Assembly: GCF_000972845.2 (NCBI RefSeq)
Contig: NC_040018.1
Location: forward strand, 8,590,140-8,654,139
Origin: Larimichthys crocea
Lineage: Eukaryota > Chordata > Actinopteri > Sciaenidae
Direction of reading: 5' to 3'
DNA length: 64,000 nt
In this document: positions 47,440 through 58,044 of the stretch, piece by piece
Position numbering within the stretch: position 1 is the stretch's first letter
How the letters are laid out: each line of letters starts with the position of its first letter
The notes under the pieces: model-generated
Databases searched by the model: none
Told to the model about the DNA's origin: nothing
Seen by the model: the letters and a program-made list of their open reading frames with translations, nothing else
Made by a program: the position numbers and the translations under genes

Positions 47440-47724
47440 ATACACGCTTCCTTCTGCACTGTGATCGGGTTGGCGAGTGTAGTTCAGTAGAAAGAAAATG
47501 TTCCTACATGAAACTGCTCTCGACCAGGTCTGTGGATTATCTTTAGTAATCGGGTCATGATTTGTGGAAGGAGACTGTTGAGTTTGTATTTTCCGGGGGC
47601 TTTACGCACCACAAGCCGAGAGCCAACTTACAGTATACCGGAGAGAAGGCAGACATCTCTACGGCTGAGGTCTTCAAAACTCAGCAACTCACACCAAAAC
47701 ATTCTAGATGGATGAAGAGCACAG
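47440..47724 (+). other. possible first exon (weak)
   Basis: A near-perfect splice-donor sequence, CACAGGTAAGAGG, puts an exon end at 47724. It follows an ATG at 47708 in the short frame MDEEHR. A CCAAT box (AACCAAT) lies upstream at about 47377-47383 and a CRE-like GTGACGTGAC at about 47333. Nothing else supports transcription, no downstream coding exon is visible, and donor-like words of this quality occur by chance every few kilobases. Confidence 0.15.
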
Positions 47725-47729
47725 GTAAG

Positions 47730-48540
47730 AGGAAAATACGTACTTTTCATTTGTTGAAAAAGCTTCACGTTTTGAAGTTTATTGTTCACCGATGGTTTCA
47801 CTTTTGATTTAAAAAAGAAAAAAAAGCTCCTTAAAGTTACATTTAGTTTTTCATTTGCACTTTTTGCATTTGCAAGTTTGAGTGTATGTGTGTATGGCAT
47901 TGGATGGTGTGACCATTTTTGAGAACGTTATCTTATTTCCTCAGACAACATTGTACAACTGGAGCAAATGATTGACTTCTTTCTGTAATCCTTCAAATGT
48001 ATTGTGATGCTGTCAATAGATCTGTGGGGTAAACATGTGGAGCTTGTAATCAGCTGTCCTAATTTGTGCCATTGGAAAAAAAAGAATATCTTTCTTACCT
48101 GTGAAATCCATATGGTTTAAAAAATATGTAAGGCTGCATGGCACCAAAATAGATTTTTCCCCCATCCACTTTTCCAAGTGAACTTTTCAGCCTCAGTGGT
48201 CTTTTCTGTCACACACGTGGAAATGGCAGATCAAACGCTGGGCTCCATTTCTCAGCCCATCCACACGTTCTGGTTAGAATACCCATTGACTGGATGAAAA
48301 TGACATTAGTACTTTAATTAAACCCTGTCCATATGAGATCCAGAGAGTAATGACCCTCCTTCAGACAAATGTGAGAGGAGTGTGAATATAAAACTAATTT
48401 CTTATTATTGCTGTTAACAAGAAACTGTCGTCAGTTATTGACAACTCCGACCACGGAGATGCTTCAAAGCAGATCGAGTGAGTTAGGTGGAATGTAAAGG
48501 TGTTCTCTGCCTCTAATCAGTACGCTGCACAGGTTGTACA
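47730..48540. other. non-coding stretch, nothing recognisable
   Basis: I see no gene or known repeat. Confidence 0.5.
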
Positions 48541-48612
48541 TCACCCTGTGGCAAATTGTGATTTCTTATGTTGGGCTATATATAAATTGACTTAACTTGA
48601 CTAGTGTTTACT
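48540..48612 (+). mobile_element. possible LINE 3' tail
   Basis: GGCAAATTGTGATTTC, GGGCTATATATAAATTGACT and a TTAACTTGACTAG end resemble a fish LINE terminus with TTGACT-type tail repeats. No coding part is recognised upstream. Confidence 0.4.
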
Positions 48613-48654
48613 TGAGCTGAAATGGACTTGATATATCTGGAACTTTAAATGATC

Positions 48655-48910
48655 ACCAGTGCTGGGAGAAGTATTCAGTTCCTTGACTTTAGTTTTAAAA
48701 AAAACACTGTTACATATATAAGTTATGCATTCAAAATGCTGTTTAGGTAAAAGTATGAGTATCAGCAGTACAATGCACTTATAAAAGTAAATTAAAGTAT
48801 TCATATTACAATGCAGCATTTACCAAAATGTTACATAGATTATTATTACTGATACATTTAGGTGTTAGCAGCTTGAAGTTAACTTTAATGACTTAACATA
48901 CTGTCAATCA
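48655..48910 (+). mobile_element. hAT-like MITE remnant, AGTAAAAGTAC family, copy 1
   Basis: The start CAGTGCTGGGAGAAGTATTC followed by AGTTCCTTGACTTTAG, then GCATTCAAAATGCT and AGTAAATTAAAGTATTCAT, matches a fish non-autonomous element (usual start CAGTGGTGGAAGAAGTATTC). A second copy lies at 62303-62805. No transposase frame is present. Confidence 0.65.
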
Positions 48911-50735
48911 GAAAATCATCTTCTAAAGATATTTCTGTCTGTAATGCAGTCTTTAAAAAAGTAAGTAAATAAGAATATTTAGAAATGTTTTCAAATTAAA
49001 TCAACTTTTTATTTATTTATTTTTAAGAAAATAGGATTTATTTCCCTATACAATGCATCATATTTGGTGGTAAGCTGGTATTGTTTTATAATGTCACATG
49101 TCAGGTAAATGTAAAAAGGGGAACAAGTATAATTTCTTTTGAGTAAGAGTAAATATAGTTTGCAAATATATAAACAGGATGGAAAATAGATCATAAAGTA
49201 AACAACCGTGTAAAATACTATATACCAGAATGCAATGATCACAGCAAGACAGATAGTTTGTATATTATATATATATATGGTATACATTTGTCTATATATA
49301 AATGTATTATTATTATGATTCTAATACAGATCAATACTGACCCACTTATGGGTCTAAAATGAAAAGGCATGTTCCAAATATGGAATAAGATTCCGAAGCA
49401 TACCAAAAATTAGCTTTCACAAGCTAAAGCTTTCACAAAAAAAAAAAAAAAAACACTCAATTATATTTTGTTTCCCTGAGAAGGGCTTATCTTCATAGAG
49501 CTACCATTACTTTCTATGATGCATGCCATAGATCCAGGTCATGATGATTTATGCCAGCCCAAAAAGGCCTGTAAACCCCACTCCTGCATATAAAAAGGTA
49601 GGAAGAACTGAGTTTCACCGAGTTTAGCCTGCAACACATTTCTAGCAGGAATAAAAGTACACGAGATAACGCGGATAATAAATGAATCTGTTTGAAATCT
49701 ATCTGTTCCTTATCAACATTACGGGAAAGCGTGGTACATTCAGACTTCCAATGGGGAAGGGCTTTGGTCGTAGCAAATGGGTTGTACTGTGTGTGTGTGT
49801 GTCATTATATATGCTGTATATCAGAGTAATCATATGTGCTTCATTGTTTTACAGTGCATGCAACCGGCTCTCCTATAAGTAACCGGTCATATCAGCAAAC
49901 ACAGCCCCAGTTGCCCTATGGGAGAACATAACAAGTGTGTACATGGTGAGTGTGTTCATGGCCACATTTGTTATCTCTGTTTTTGGATTTTATGTGTGGC
50001 TGTGCATGCACAGTGTGCGTGTGTGAGAGAGAGAGTGTGTGTTTTTCCATGGGCCCAAGAGATCACAGAGAAGGCAAGGACTGAGAGAGAGCAGGTCCCC
50101 AGCCCACAGAGGTAAAAATTCATTTCTTGAGAGCTATATATCAACGGGCATTTGTTTAATGAGCGCCAGAGTGGAAAGATGTATAGAACATGTCAGGCGT
50201 CCACTTGCAATGCGTTGTGGGTAGCAGATAGCATCACAGAGTGTGACCGCTCACTCTGTCTCCCTACTCGCCTCTTTTATCTCCAGCCTCCCTCTCCCCA
50301 TTATAAATGAGAGACAGAAGTGAACAAGAGGTAAAAATAATAATAATGGAGAAGAAAGAGAAGAAGGAAAAAGGAAAACACACACAAAGTCTGTCTGAGG
50401 CAGCACTCAAATGTCTACACATATTTGCAACAAACAAAAAAAAAATGCATGTGCGCATATACAAACATGATGCAAAACAAGATATAACATCAACAAGGGA
50501 GAAAAAAGGAAGCTGGATGTACAAATGGTGAGAATGGAAACAGAAGTGGGAAGAAATTTGAAGTTTGGTTTGTGTTTTCTAAAGCAGTCAGCCTTAGTCA
50601 GGTATAAGCAGCTGATCTTTATTAATTTATTTCTTTTTTTTTTTTTTTAATCACATCTCAGCTTGAGACTTCCACACACGCAGAGACTCACACACACACT
50701 GTGTACAGACACATCAGCATGCTCCCTGGCATGCC
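48911..50735. other. AT-rich non-coding stretch
   Basis: I see no gene. It contains a TA-rich tract at 49258-49280, an A-run at 49437-49453, short GT tracts at 49790-49802 and a T-run at 50634-50649. Confidence 0.55.
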
Positions 50736-50990
50736 TAACTAACCTGTATTTCCCCTCCTGGCAGATCCCCCTGCCTTTGTTAAGATATGTAAATGGGATG
50801 CATGGGGAGGACGTGTGGGTAATTAATTGTAACTGGGGGGATAATGTTGCGCTGTCAGAGATGTCTCTGGTTTGTGTAACATTTTTTAAGAGTAATGTGG
50901 TTAAACTGGGATTGTCTGTTAGCGCTCATTCTTAATTGTGCCGTGCTGGGAATGCTAACGGCTTAGCCTGCCCGTTCCCCTCCCTCCCCG
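50735..50990. promoter_or_regulatory. candidate regulatory block with SOX and POU motifs
   Basis: A repeat-free block that reads CCTTTGTTAAGATATGTAAA at 50773-50792: a SOX-type CTTTGTT and an octamer-like ATGTAAAT five bases apart. GTAATTAATTGTAAC follows at 50818-50832 and AACATTTTTTAAGAG near 50879. The left part is flanked by CA and T-rich simple sequence and the right by a GT tract near 51000. A 90-codon frame across it has no recognised domain. Confidence 0.35.
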
Positions 50991-52330
50991 GTTCATTGTC
51001 TGTGTGTGTGTGTCAGCGGTCTCTGCACAGAGAGGGGAGAAATATATTATCCCAACTTTTGTGTGCAAACAACTGGAGTTCTTTGCCAGCTGTAAAAATG
51101 ATAGTTCTAATGAAACAAGAAAGTTTCAGTGGGAAAGATTCTAGTGCTAAAATCACAATGTAGTGCCACATGTCCCATTCAGACGCAGAGGGAATTCACT
51201 GTAGATTGGCCCTCTGTCGATGAATACATTTTAGGAGTCGGATGAGGCAAATTAAAATATAAGACATATAAGAAGAAGAAAAAGAGCCAATAGATAGCAC
51301 AAAGACTCTGTACTGTACTGGTACTGTACTTTACAACATTTCTGAGGTCGTTATACTTGTAAGAAAAACTTGTACTTGTTGAACTTTTTACTTTTACATC
51401 ACTAATAGAAAATATAATCACTGCATTTCCTTGATCACAACAGTTAACAAATACGTTGCAGCTTCACATTTTACAGGAGGATTGCCTCGGCCATCTCGCT
51501 CCCGTGTTCCAACTTGTTCAAATAGCAAAAAACTGGCAGACCTTTGTGACGACAACCAATCAATTCTTAGTTATTCCAAGAATAACACTTCACAGGTTTG
51601 AGTTTCCAATAATTTAGTGTTGTGTACATGTCATCAAAGTAGTCCTTCTTTTAAGATAACATACATTTAAGGGACTGTCCTGATGAGTTAGCTAACATAT
51701 CTAATGTAAATGTTCAACAGTCCAAACTTTAAACTGTTTCATTGCACTAATGTAGCACACAGTAACTTTTATTTATTTGTACTTTTTATGAGATTACAGC
51801 TAGATTTGCTTTGTTCATCTCTCTGGAATCCGTAATCATTTATTTTTACTTTAAACAAACTAAGATTTGGTCATCAAAATGTGTAACTGTTCAACTGTTA
51901 GAAACATGAATTACTTCAAATATAATCAACAAAATTACATCATGGCAGCCATTTTACAGGCAGAAAGGAGTTAATCTTCAAAAGTTCAACTCATTTGAAG
52001 TATTTCAGTATGAACACATCTCACATTTAAACATTTCAAACCACTTGAATATAAACTGAAGAGATGATGATTTGAATTGTGGATAAACCCTCTGTCTCGA
52101 TGGACATGCATGCATTCAGGGGCTGCAGATTCCCCTCACCAATGTGGCGACCACGTTGGTTCATAGCACCATGAACCGCAAAGGCCAATGTGGTATCTGC
52201 TGTACGTGCATGCAGCTTTTACATGAAACACGTGATTATCTGCAAAAATACAATTCTTTGTCATGGATTAAATTGTCCAACAATAATTGTTCATGGCCAC
52301 TGTACCACCAATAATCACTTCTTCTTTAAC
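50991..52330. other. non-coding stretch, nothing recognisable
   Basis: I see no gene. A short GT tract lies at 50999-51013. The rest is AT-rich unique sequence. Confidence 0.5.
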
Positions 52331-52630
52331 CTCTGTTGTGGTCTCCACCAGCTCCTGAGAAAAATACCTAGCACTCATGCTGCTTATGCTCCACTGTGTT
52401 CACCAGCTACTTTCAAACTTTGTCTGTGTGCTCTCAGGAGGTAACGTACAGCGGGTTTATCTGAGCTTTTTTCACTAAAAAAACAGCTGCCTCTGGAAAT
52501 GAGGTTCATGGGAGCTGTGGGACTGAACAAAAACAGTAAAGGTCGCGGGGCTGACAGACACTTAAATGCTCCGTAGAGGTGAAGGGAACTGCAGAGTTGG
52601 ATGATCATCCTCTGTGGGTGTGTTACTCCA
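52331..52630 (+). repeat. interspersed repeat, GGTCTCYACCAACT family, copy B
   Basis: Paralogous to 36457-36765 in the same orientation, with shared blocks TGGTCTCCACC, GCTTATGCTCCACTGTGTTC, CGGGTTTATCTGAGCTTTTT, GACTGAACAAAAACAG, GGGCTGACAG and ACTGCAGAGTTGG. The 74-codon minus and 84-codon plus frames across it are repeat sequence. Confidence 0.8.
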
Positions 52631-53960
52631 AATTCACATTGTATACAGTCAGTTATCCACTGCTAATATAAAACACTGATTAGTGGAGCTGTCTCATGCA
52701 GGACGTTTCTTTAAAAGCAGTTTGTTTTTACAATGTTGTGTTACTACTTTAACTGTAAAGTACTTTTTCCATGGCTGATCATAGTTCACAGGGGTATTAA
52801 GCAAATTGAAAGTGAAGCTGTGATATTGGCTGGTCAGTTTTTGCACAGAGTAATATCTTCCAGAGTCAGAGTAATATCTTCCAACGTCTGACTCTTGACC
52901 TCCTTCTGGAGAAAAAATCAAGGGTTTGGAGGCCATGAACTTACTGGGTATAATAGCAAGAAAGAGAGGACTGAATGCTGTAAAGGTTTTTACACCTAGA
53001 AAAACATGACATGAGAAAAGAGCTGGTTAATTTAGTTTTAAAAGCTTATTTTTCAGAAAGATGATAATGAAGAAACAAACACTGATTGAGAAACTGCAGT
53101 GAGACTGAGACTAGCCCGGACTTTATGCGTCATGAATAAAGCTCTCCATGGCCTAAAAGCACCTGGACTCCTCATCAAAATAACAGTGCGCCGTGATTTC
53201 TCCTGTACGTACTGCAGAAAACAGTTGTGAACAATGATTAGGTGTGACAACCTACCCAATCTAATGCCACTTTCTCACAAGAAATAGCACTTTCTACATA
53301 CGGTGACTCCCGCTCCCAGCACGTACTGTCAACCACAACATGTTTTCTCTCTCACTCTCTGTCTTTCCCTCACACACACAGATCAGTACACACCGTCGGG
53401 TAAAGCATGTTAACACCAGCAACTCTACCAGGGTGTGAAAGTCCATCAGAGTACGTATATGAAGTCAGTGTTTGAAGGGGGGACTGAGAATGAATACAAC
53501 ACTCACACACATACTGCACAATAGTCTAATATTTTACAAACAATATATTACAATGTAATATTGGAAAAGAAAAAGCTTTTTAACGAGTCCACAACTTTGC
53601 AAACATCAAGCAAATACCATAAAACAAGACATTTGCATCATTATGCATCACTTAATATTACTTTTAATTATCTCTGCAACTCTTTTCTACCATGTCTACT
53701 ATGTGTGTGAACATTTTATCTCATCTCAATACTTAATTTGTGATTCTCACTCTGTCTTGTAACGTAGTCTCCACCTAAAAAGCTGTACACCAACAGAGAC
53801 AGGTGATAACCAGCCTGATGGTGTGAGTTACTATCCATTAATCCATTTTTACATCAATACACTGTACACTGACCATTATTCAACAGGAGGCAGTTATATC
53901 ATTAGTATCTGGGATCAACTGAGAACTTACTGATCATTGCTTGTCCCCTAATTTACTCTG
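52631..53960. other. non-coding stretch
   Basis: I see no gene. A 21-base unit containing GAGTAATATCTTCCA is duplicated in tandem near 52848-52885. The segment at about 53115-53160 translates on the plus strand to MNKALHGLKAPGLL, faintly like the KALHGLAPxYL block of some LINEs, too short to call. Confidence 0.5.
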
Positions 53961-53964
53961 AAAC

Positions 53965-54400
53965 CCCAATGGGCATGTCTGGCACGTTGCGGCTGCGGCA
54001 CTGTTTTGGTCCAACCCCACTGGGAGTGTTTTAGAAGCAGAGTGGTTTGCCGGCCAGACTTTGTTTACTTGCTCAGATTTGGTCGTTTGCCCTTGGTTCA
54101 TGTTCTTCCAAATATGCTTCTATGTGTGTGTCGATGTGACTTATACTCTGCTTTGTTGTTAAACTGTATCTCTTTTGGCTAGTTTTACGACCAGCAGTTT
54201 GCACAGGGCGTTTTTTTTGGGGGGGGGTTTGAAAATCAACCGGATTCTCTATGCTGTTTCTGCGTCAGGCTTCCGGCTCAAGCTGCTCTATGCAGATTGA
54301 CGCTGGCTGCTTGCGGTGTCCATCAAAAAAAGAAGAGCCACTTCTGGGACGCTTTTCAACTGGACCTTGGCGGAGCACACAAGACTGTTTCACCTGATTA
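53965..54400 (+). repeat. interspersed repeat, TTCTGGGACGCTTCT family, copy 2
   Basis: Paralogous to 21820-22235. It has GGCATGTCTGGCACGTTGCG, GCCGGCCAGACTTTGTTTAC, ACCGGATTCTCTATGCTGTT, TCTGCGTCAGGCTTCCGGC and CACTTCTGGGACGCTTTTCA in the same order. It contains an 8-T and 9-G homopolymer junction near 54210-54227. Confidence 0.75.
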
Positions 54401-54484
54401 GTGAGTGTGTTTGTTAATGTGTAATGTGTACTCTCTTCCTGGATGTGAAATTATGAATCTGGGCACTAGAAGAGGTTTCTTCCC

Positions 54485-54955
54485 ATTCTTCTTCTCTTTA
54501 GTGATCTGGGTCTGGAGATCTTCCAGCTGGGACTTCATGATGCTCTATTTCTACTCCCACTCCTGCTCCTTTTGAGTCTTCTCGAGACCTTCTGTGGCCT
54601 AAATGACGGATGACTTGTCTTTCTGCCACTTGATGCGATAACTCTGCACAACCTTCTGCAGAGCAGCCACATTGGTGTTCTCCTGTTTCTGTCCTAGAAA
54701 GTTTTGGGTATTTCAGTCTTTTCCAGTGAGGTTCTTTGCTGTACACAAAGGCACTCATTCTTTTTTCAGGGTTGATGTAATGCCCCTACTCTCTGCTCTG
54801 TCTTCCTCCAGTATGGCTGGATGGGATGTTTGGGATTGTTCCATAGTCTTGTTTTGCTTCCTGTTCCTTTTCCAGAGTCTTCTTGACGCATTTTGTGGCC
54901 TGAATGAGGGATGACTTGTCTTTCTGCCACTCGATGCGATCACTGGTTGTGTGCG
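54485..54955 (-). pseudogene. broken coiled-coil gene fragment with two repeat units
   Basis: On the minus strand two related segments about 301 bases apart encode the same sequence type. The upstream unit (54945 down to about 54850) reads SDRIEWQKDKSSLIQATKCV and then a KKTLEKEQEAKQ helix. The downstream unit (about 54700 to 54490) reads ENTNVAALQKVVQSYRIKWQ, then KDKSSVI, a stop, ATEGLEKTQKEQEWE, two stops, and MKSQLEDLQTQITKEKK. The charged, heptad-like pattern is that of a coiled coil. Frames shift and several stops are present, and no introns or flanking exons are evident, so this is a dead gene fragment or retrocopy. I do not recognise the parent protein. DNA identity between the units is highest over about 60 bases (GATGACTTGTCTTTCTGCCA on the plus strand). 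The two longest minus frames here, of 62 and 86 codons, are out-of-frame shadows of it. Confidence 0.6.
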
Positions 54956-55491
54956 TTCAAAATTTCACTGCCAGTACAGCTGCAGATGCTCATTTATCTG
55001 GACGGAGATCAGCAGAGGCCTGCTTAAAAACAGGGCAGGACCTCATCATTCTATAATCCTTAAATGCCCTATCATGCTACAATTAGTTTCCCAGCGAATC
55101 AAATCACTCAACTCATCTCTCCTCCAATCGTAGGGACAGCTCTCAGTAGGGTGGGTCGAGTTAAGCGGACAGTACTAAGAGTTTTCGTTTAACTCATCTG
55201 TCTGTCAAATACTGTCATCTAGAAGGACTCCCCTATTCCTGTCATCTCTATTACACCTCTGCCTCCACAGTTTCCACTGTTTTGATGTATCCAGTCTCGA
55301 CCTTTTAATACATGTCAAGCTCGCAAATACTTCCTGTGCCCACAATGTCTCTTGGTCTCAGTCGGCGTCTCAACTTCCTTGATGTTCCCCTCTGTCACCC
55401 CCATCTCCCTCTGCTGCCAGTTTCGACTTAGTTAACGTTCCCCGGAGATGATGGCAATGAGGGTTGATAGAACATAAGGCGACAGGATGAA

Positions 55492-55494
<3 letters not shown>
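54956..55494. other. non-coding stretch, nothing recognisable
   Basis: I see no gene. On the minus strand this is upstream of the coiled-coil pseudogene, but I find no further recognisable coding segment in it. Confidence 0.45.

Positions 55495-55530
<36 letters not shown>
55495..55530. repeat. (GT)n microsatellite
   Basis: A perfect GT tract of 18 units followed by CGGGGGG. Confidence 0.97.
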
Positions 55531-55536
<6 letters not shown>

Positions 55537-55796
55537 GTACAGTGTTAACTTACTAAGCTGTGGCCAGTCAGGCAGTGTGCGGTGCGGTGGCCTGAGCTCA
55601 GCAGGAGCTGTCCTCAGTATGACTCGTCTTCTTTCATTCTTTCATCTGGGAGCGTCCTTCACCTCAGGGGACAGCTGGGAGAAAGATGAAAGAGACAGGC
55701 TGGAAAAAGGCTGACGGTGGCTGAGGTGGGGTGGGGGTATGGTAGGGACAGGGGACTTTACAGAGTCAAGTAAGTGAACTAACAGGATACCAGGGC

Positions 55797-55814
55797 TTTT
55801 TTTTTTTTTTTTTT
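55797..55814. repeat. poly-T run
   Basis: A run of 18 T residues, with no retroposon body recognised beside it. Confidence 0.93.
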
Positions 55815-56339
55815 ACCATCAATTATTATTACATAGCACTCACCAAAGTAATTACTCAGATATCTGGGAACATGGTGACATTGCTACAATGATGTCCAAC
55901 AGTGCAAAAAATGATCAGTCAGACTTTAAACAAGCCAAAAATGTAAGACAGATTATTTAAGCAACTTTCTCTGGAGGTAACATCGTAAATGGGGACACCA
56001 GAAATGTTTGTAATAGTCCCTCAGTGTACGAGAAAAGCTGAATCATGAAGTTGATCTGTGATGGATGGACAGTTTGAATAATATGTTTTACCACTCTCCT
56101 TCATTTTCTCGTCCAAATAGGTTTTGCCAAACAGATTTATTTTAAAAACCTGTCTAATCTCCAGACAGCTCGTGTTTTCTTCTCTCCTTTTTGAATTCTT
56201 TACAGCAGTGTCACCAAACTCCTGACTTAGTGAGTACGACCCAAGCTGTAATAAACAAGAATGCTTCCTTGACATTGTGCATGGCATACTGATTATGATT
56301 AAACTGTGATTAAAGACAAGGTGTTGTTAAAAAAGAGAA

Positions 56340-56930
56340 ACTTTAGGCTTTAGACTGGACAACAGCCACTAACTATACTACTTCTGACACAATGACAGTG
56401 ATAGCGATTGTTTTTTTTGGAGCCAGAAGTGACCATATTTGGCTGAAAGTGTGGAGTTGGTGGGTAGTTTTCAGGCAGGAAAATAAAATGGTGCCTGATC
56501 ACAAATGTTACTGTATTGCAGCTGAACAGTAAACTGAAATATGATTCTAAACATATTTTAGTTTGACAAAACAGGCCCAGTTGACCTGGACAAAACCTAC
56601 TAAGAATGACTTGTCAATTATTAGGTAGCCAAGCCTGAAAGCCGATCCTAGTTTACCGTCTATTCCACTCTAAATGGGCCCGAAATTTCCAAAATGAGCA
56701 TCATGCTGTATAAAACTAGTGGTTGCGAGCATAAACTTCAGAGAAACGTGTTTACTGAGGTAATAAATCAATAGAGGTGGGGTCATTTCCTCATAAGACT
56801 CTATACAATCTAACTTTACTATTGCGGCCAATGGAGCTGCCCCCTACTGACCATTAAAAAGAAAGCAGGTTTAGGACACTTCTTCACTTCAGAGATCCAG
56901 AAGGTTTTTCTGTACTGTCAGTGGTTCAGG
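56340..56930 (+). repeat. interspersed repeat (GGAGCCAGAAGTGACCAT family)
   Basis: GGAGCCAGAAGTGACCATAT near 56420, AATGGAGCTGCCCCCTACTG with ACCATTAAAAAG near 56831-56863, then GCAGGTTTAGGACACTTCTT and AGATCCAGAAGG form a word order I recognise as a fish interspersed repeat. No coding capacity. Boundaries are approximate. Confidence 0.55.
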
Positions 56931-57189
56931 CATAGTACTGAGTGTAGATCACTCACATTATGCAGAACTGATTGCCCAAATACACAATGTAACTTAAGTT
57001 ACATGTACAAAGTGGAAGACAATGCAGTTAAAGAGTAAAAACACAGTCATGAGTCATGGTTACACATATCAAGCAAGTTACAAGTGTAATCATCTGTACT
57101 GACTCTACTGAAGTAGACCTGTTTTTACATCTGTTAGAGCACAGACTAAACAAATAATATACAGAATATTAATTTAAACAGAGGTGCAG

Positions 57190-57305
57190 GTAGGCATATT
57201 TTTTAATCTAACTTAGTAGGTCGGCTAATTGTCTCTTGCCATGAAAAGTGCCTTTGAGTACCTTTTAAAGAGCTATATAAAATAAATGTATTATTATTAT
57301 CATTA
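57190..57305 (+). mobile_element. LINE 3' tail
   Basis: AAAAGTGCCTTTGAGTACCT, AAGAGCTATATAAAATAAAT and a GTATTATTATTATCATTATT tail form a typical fish LINE terminus (usual AAAGCGCTATATAAAT followed by ATT repeats). The body is missing, so the copy is almost fully 5'-truncated. Confidence 0.65.
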
Positions 57306-57554
57306 TTGCCTCCACCCTGAAATAAAAGTGGTATAATTTTTCTCATGGAACTCTCAGAAAGAAAGCAAATAATTATTTTCACTCCCTATTGCTTTAATTT
57401 CAGCTGTGTTTGGAAATTAAGATTCATTTGGTATCACTTTCTACATTACTGACTGCTTTTATTTGCTTACTGAAATAATGTTTGTTCATGGCAAGTTGCA
57501 CTTCTATTTAACAAGAAAAAACACTCCATACCCCATAAAGACCATTCACTGAGA

Positions 57555-57965
57555 CTGTTTCATTGGATTCATACCCACAGCCGTACAGTCCCAGTCTAGG
57601 TCAGCCAGGCTCATATATCTTACTGTGTATTTACAACGCTTTCTGCATCACTCTCCTTGTCCCTGCCCAGGTAGCTGTTTTCCACCAAATGAACAATCTT
57701 TATAGACGTGTGGACGCCATAACAGGCCTGATTTCCAGCACCGGCGTGGGCTGTGTAAGTCTCTGGGAATTGTCAGGCTTCCCGCTCGACAAATCGGCCC
57801 TAACATATGATGTTTGGGGTGCAATTTTTATTCCTGTTTGACTGGCCAACTACCCGGAGGTAATGGGATGTTGGGCGGCGGAAAAAGGAAAACTGCTAGT
57901 GGGAAATGTATTCTCACTGCTTGTGTGTGTGCATTTGTGTGAAGTCTGATTGATCGATGCAGCGT
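57555..57965. promoter_or_regulatory. candidate non-coding regulatory block
   Basis: High-complexity, repeat-free DNA. It includes AATGAACAATCTTTATAGAC near 57687-57706 (SOX-type AACAAT), CATATGATGTTTGG near 57802-57815, and TGATTGATCGAT at 57947-57958, a good PBX/HOX composite overlapping a CUX-like ATCGAT. The 92-codon plus frame (57563-57841) lies fully inside. It has no recognised domain, so I favour regulatory DNA over a gene. Confidence 0.3.
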
Positions 57966-58025
57966 CCGCTCTCCATTTATATCCCGCTTATTCGGAATTG
58001 GTTAAGTTTAGGAAAAATGAATCTG

Positions 58026-58043
58026 AAAAAAAAAAAAAAAAAC
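58026..58043. repeat. poly-A run
   Basis: A run of about 17 A residues followed by purine-rich sequence. Confidence 0.9.
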
Positions 58044-58044
58044 A

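Noticed and set aside
53110..53165. Possible LINE reverse-transcriptase fragment (KALHGL-like)
   Set aside because: Only about 14 residues match and the sequence on either side does not continue the domain.
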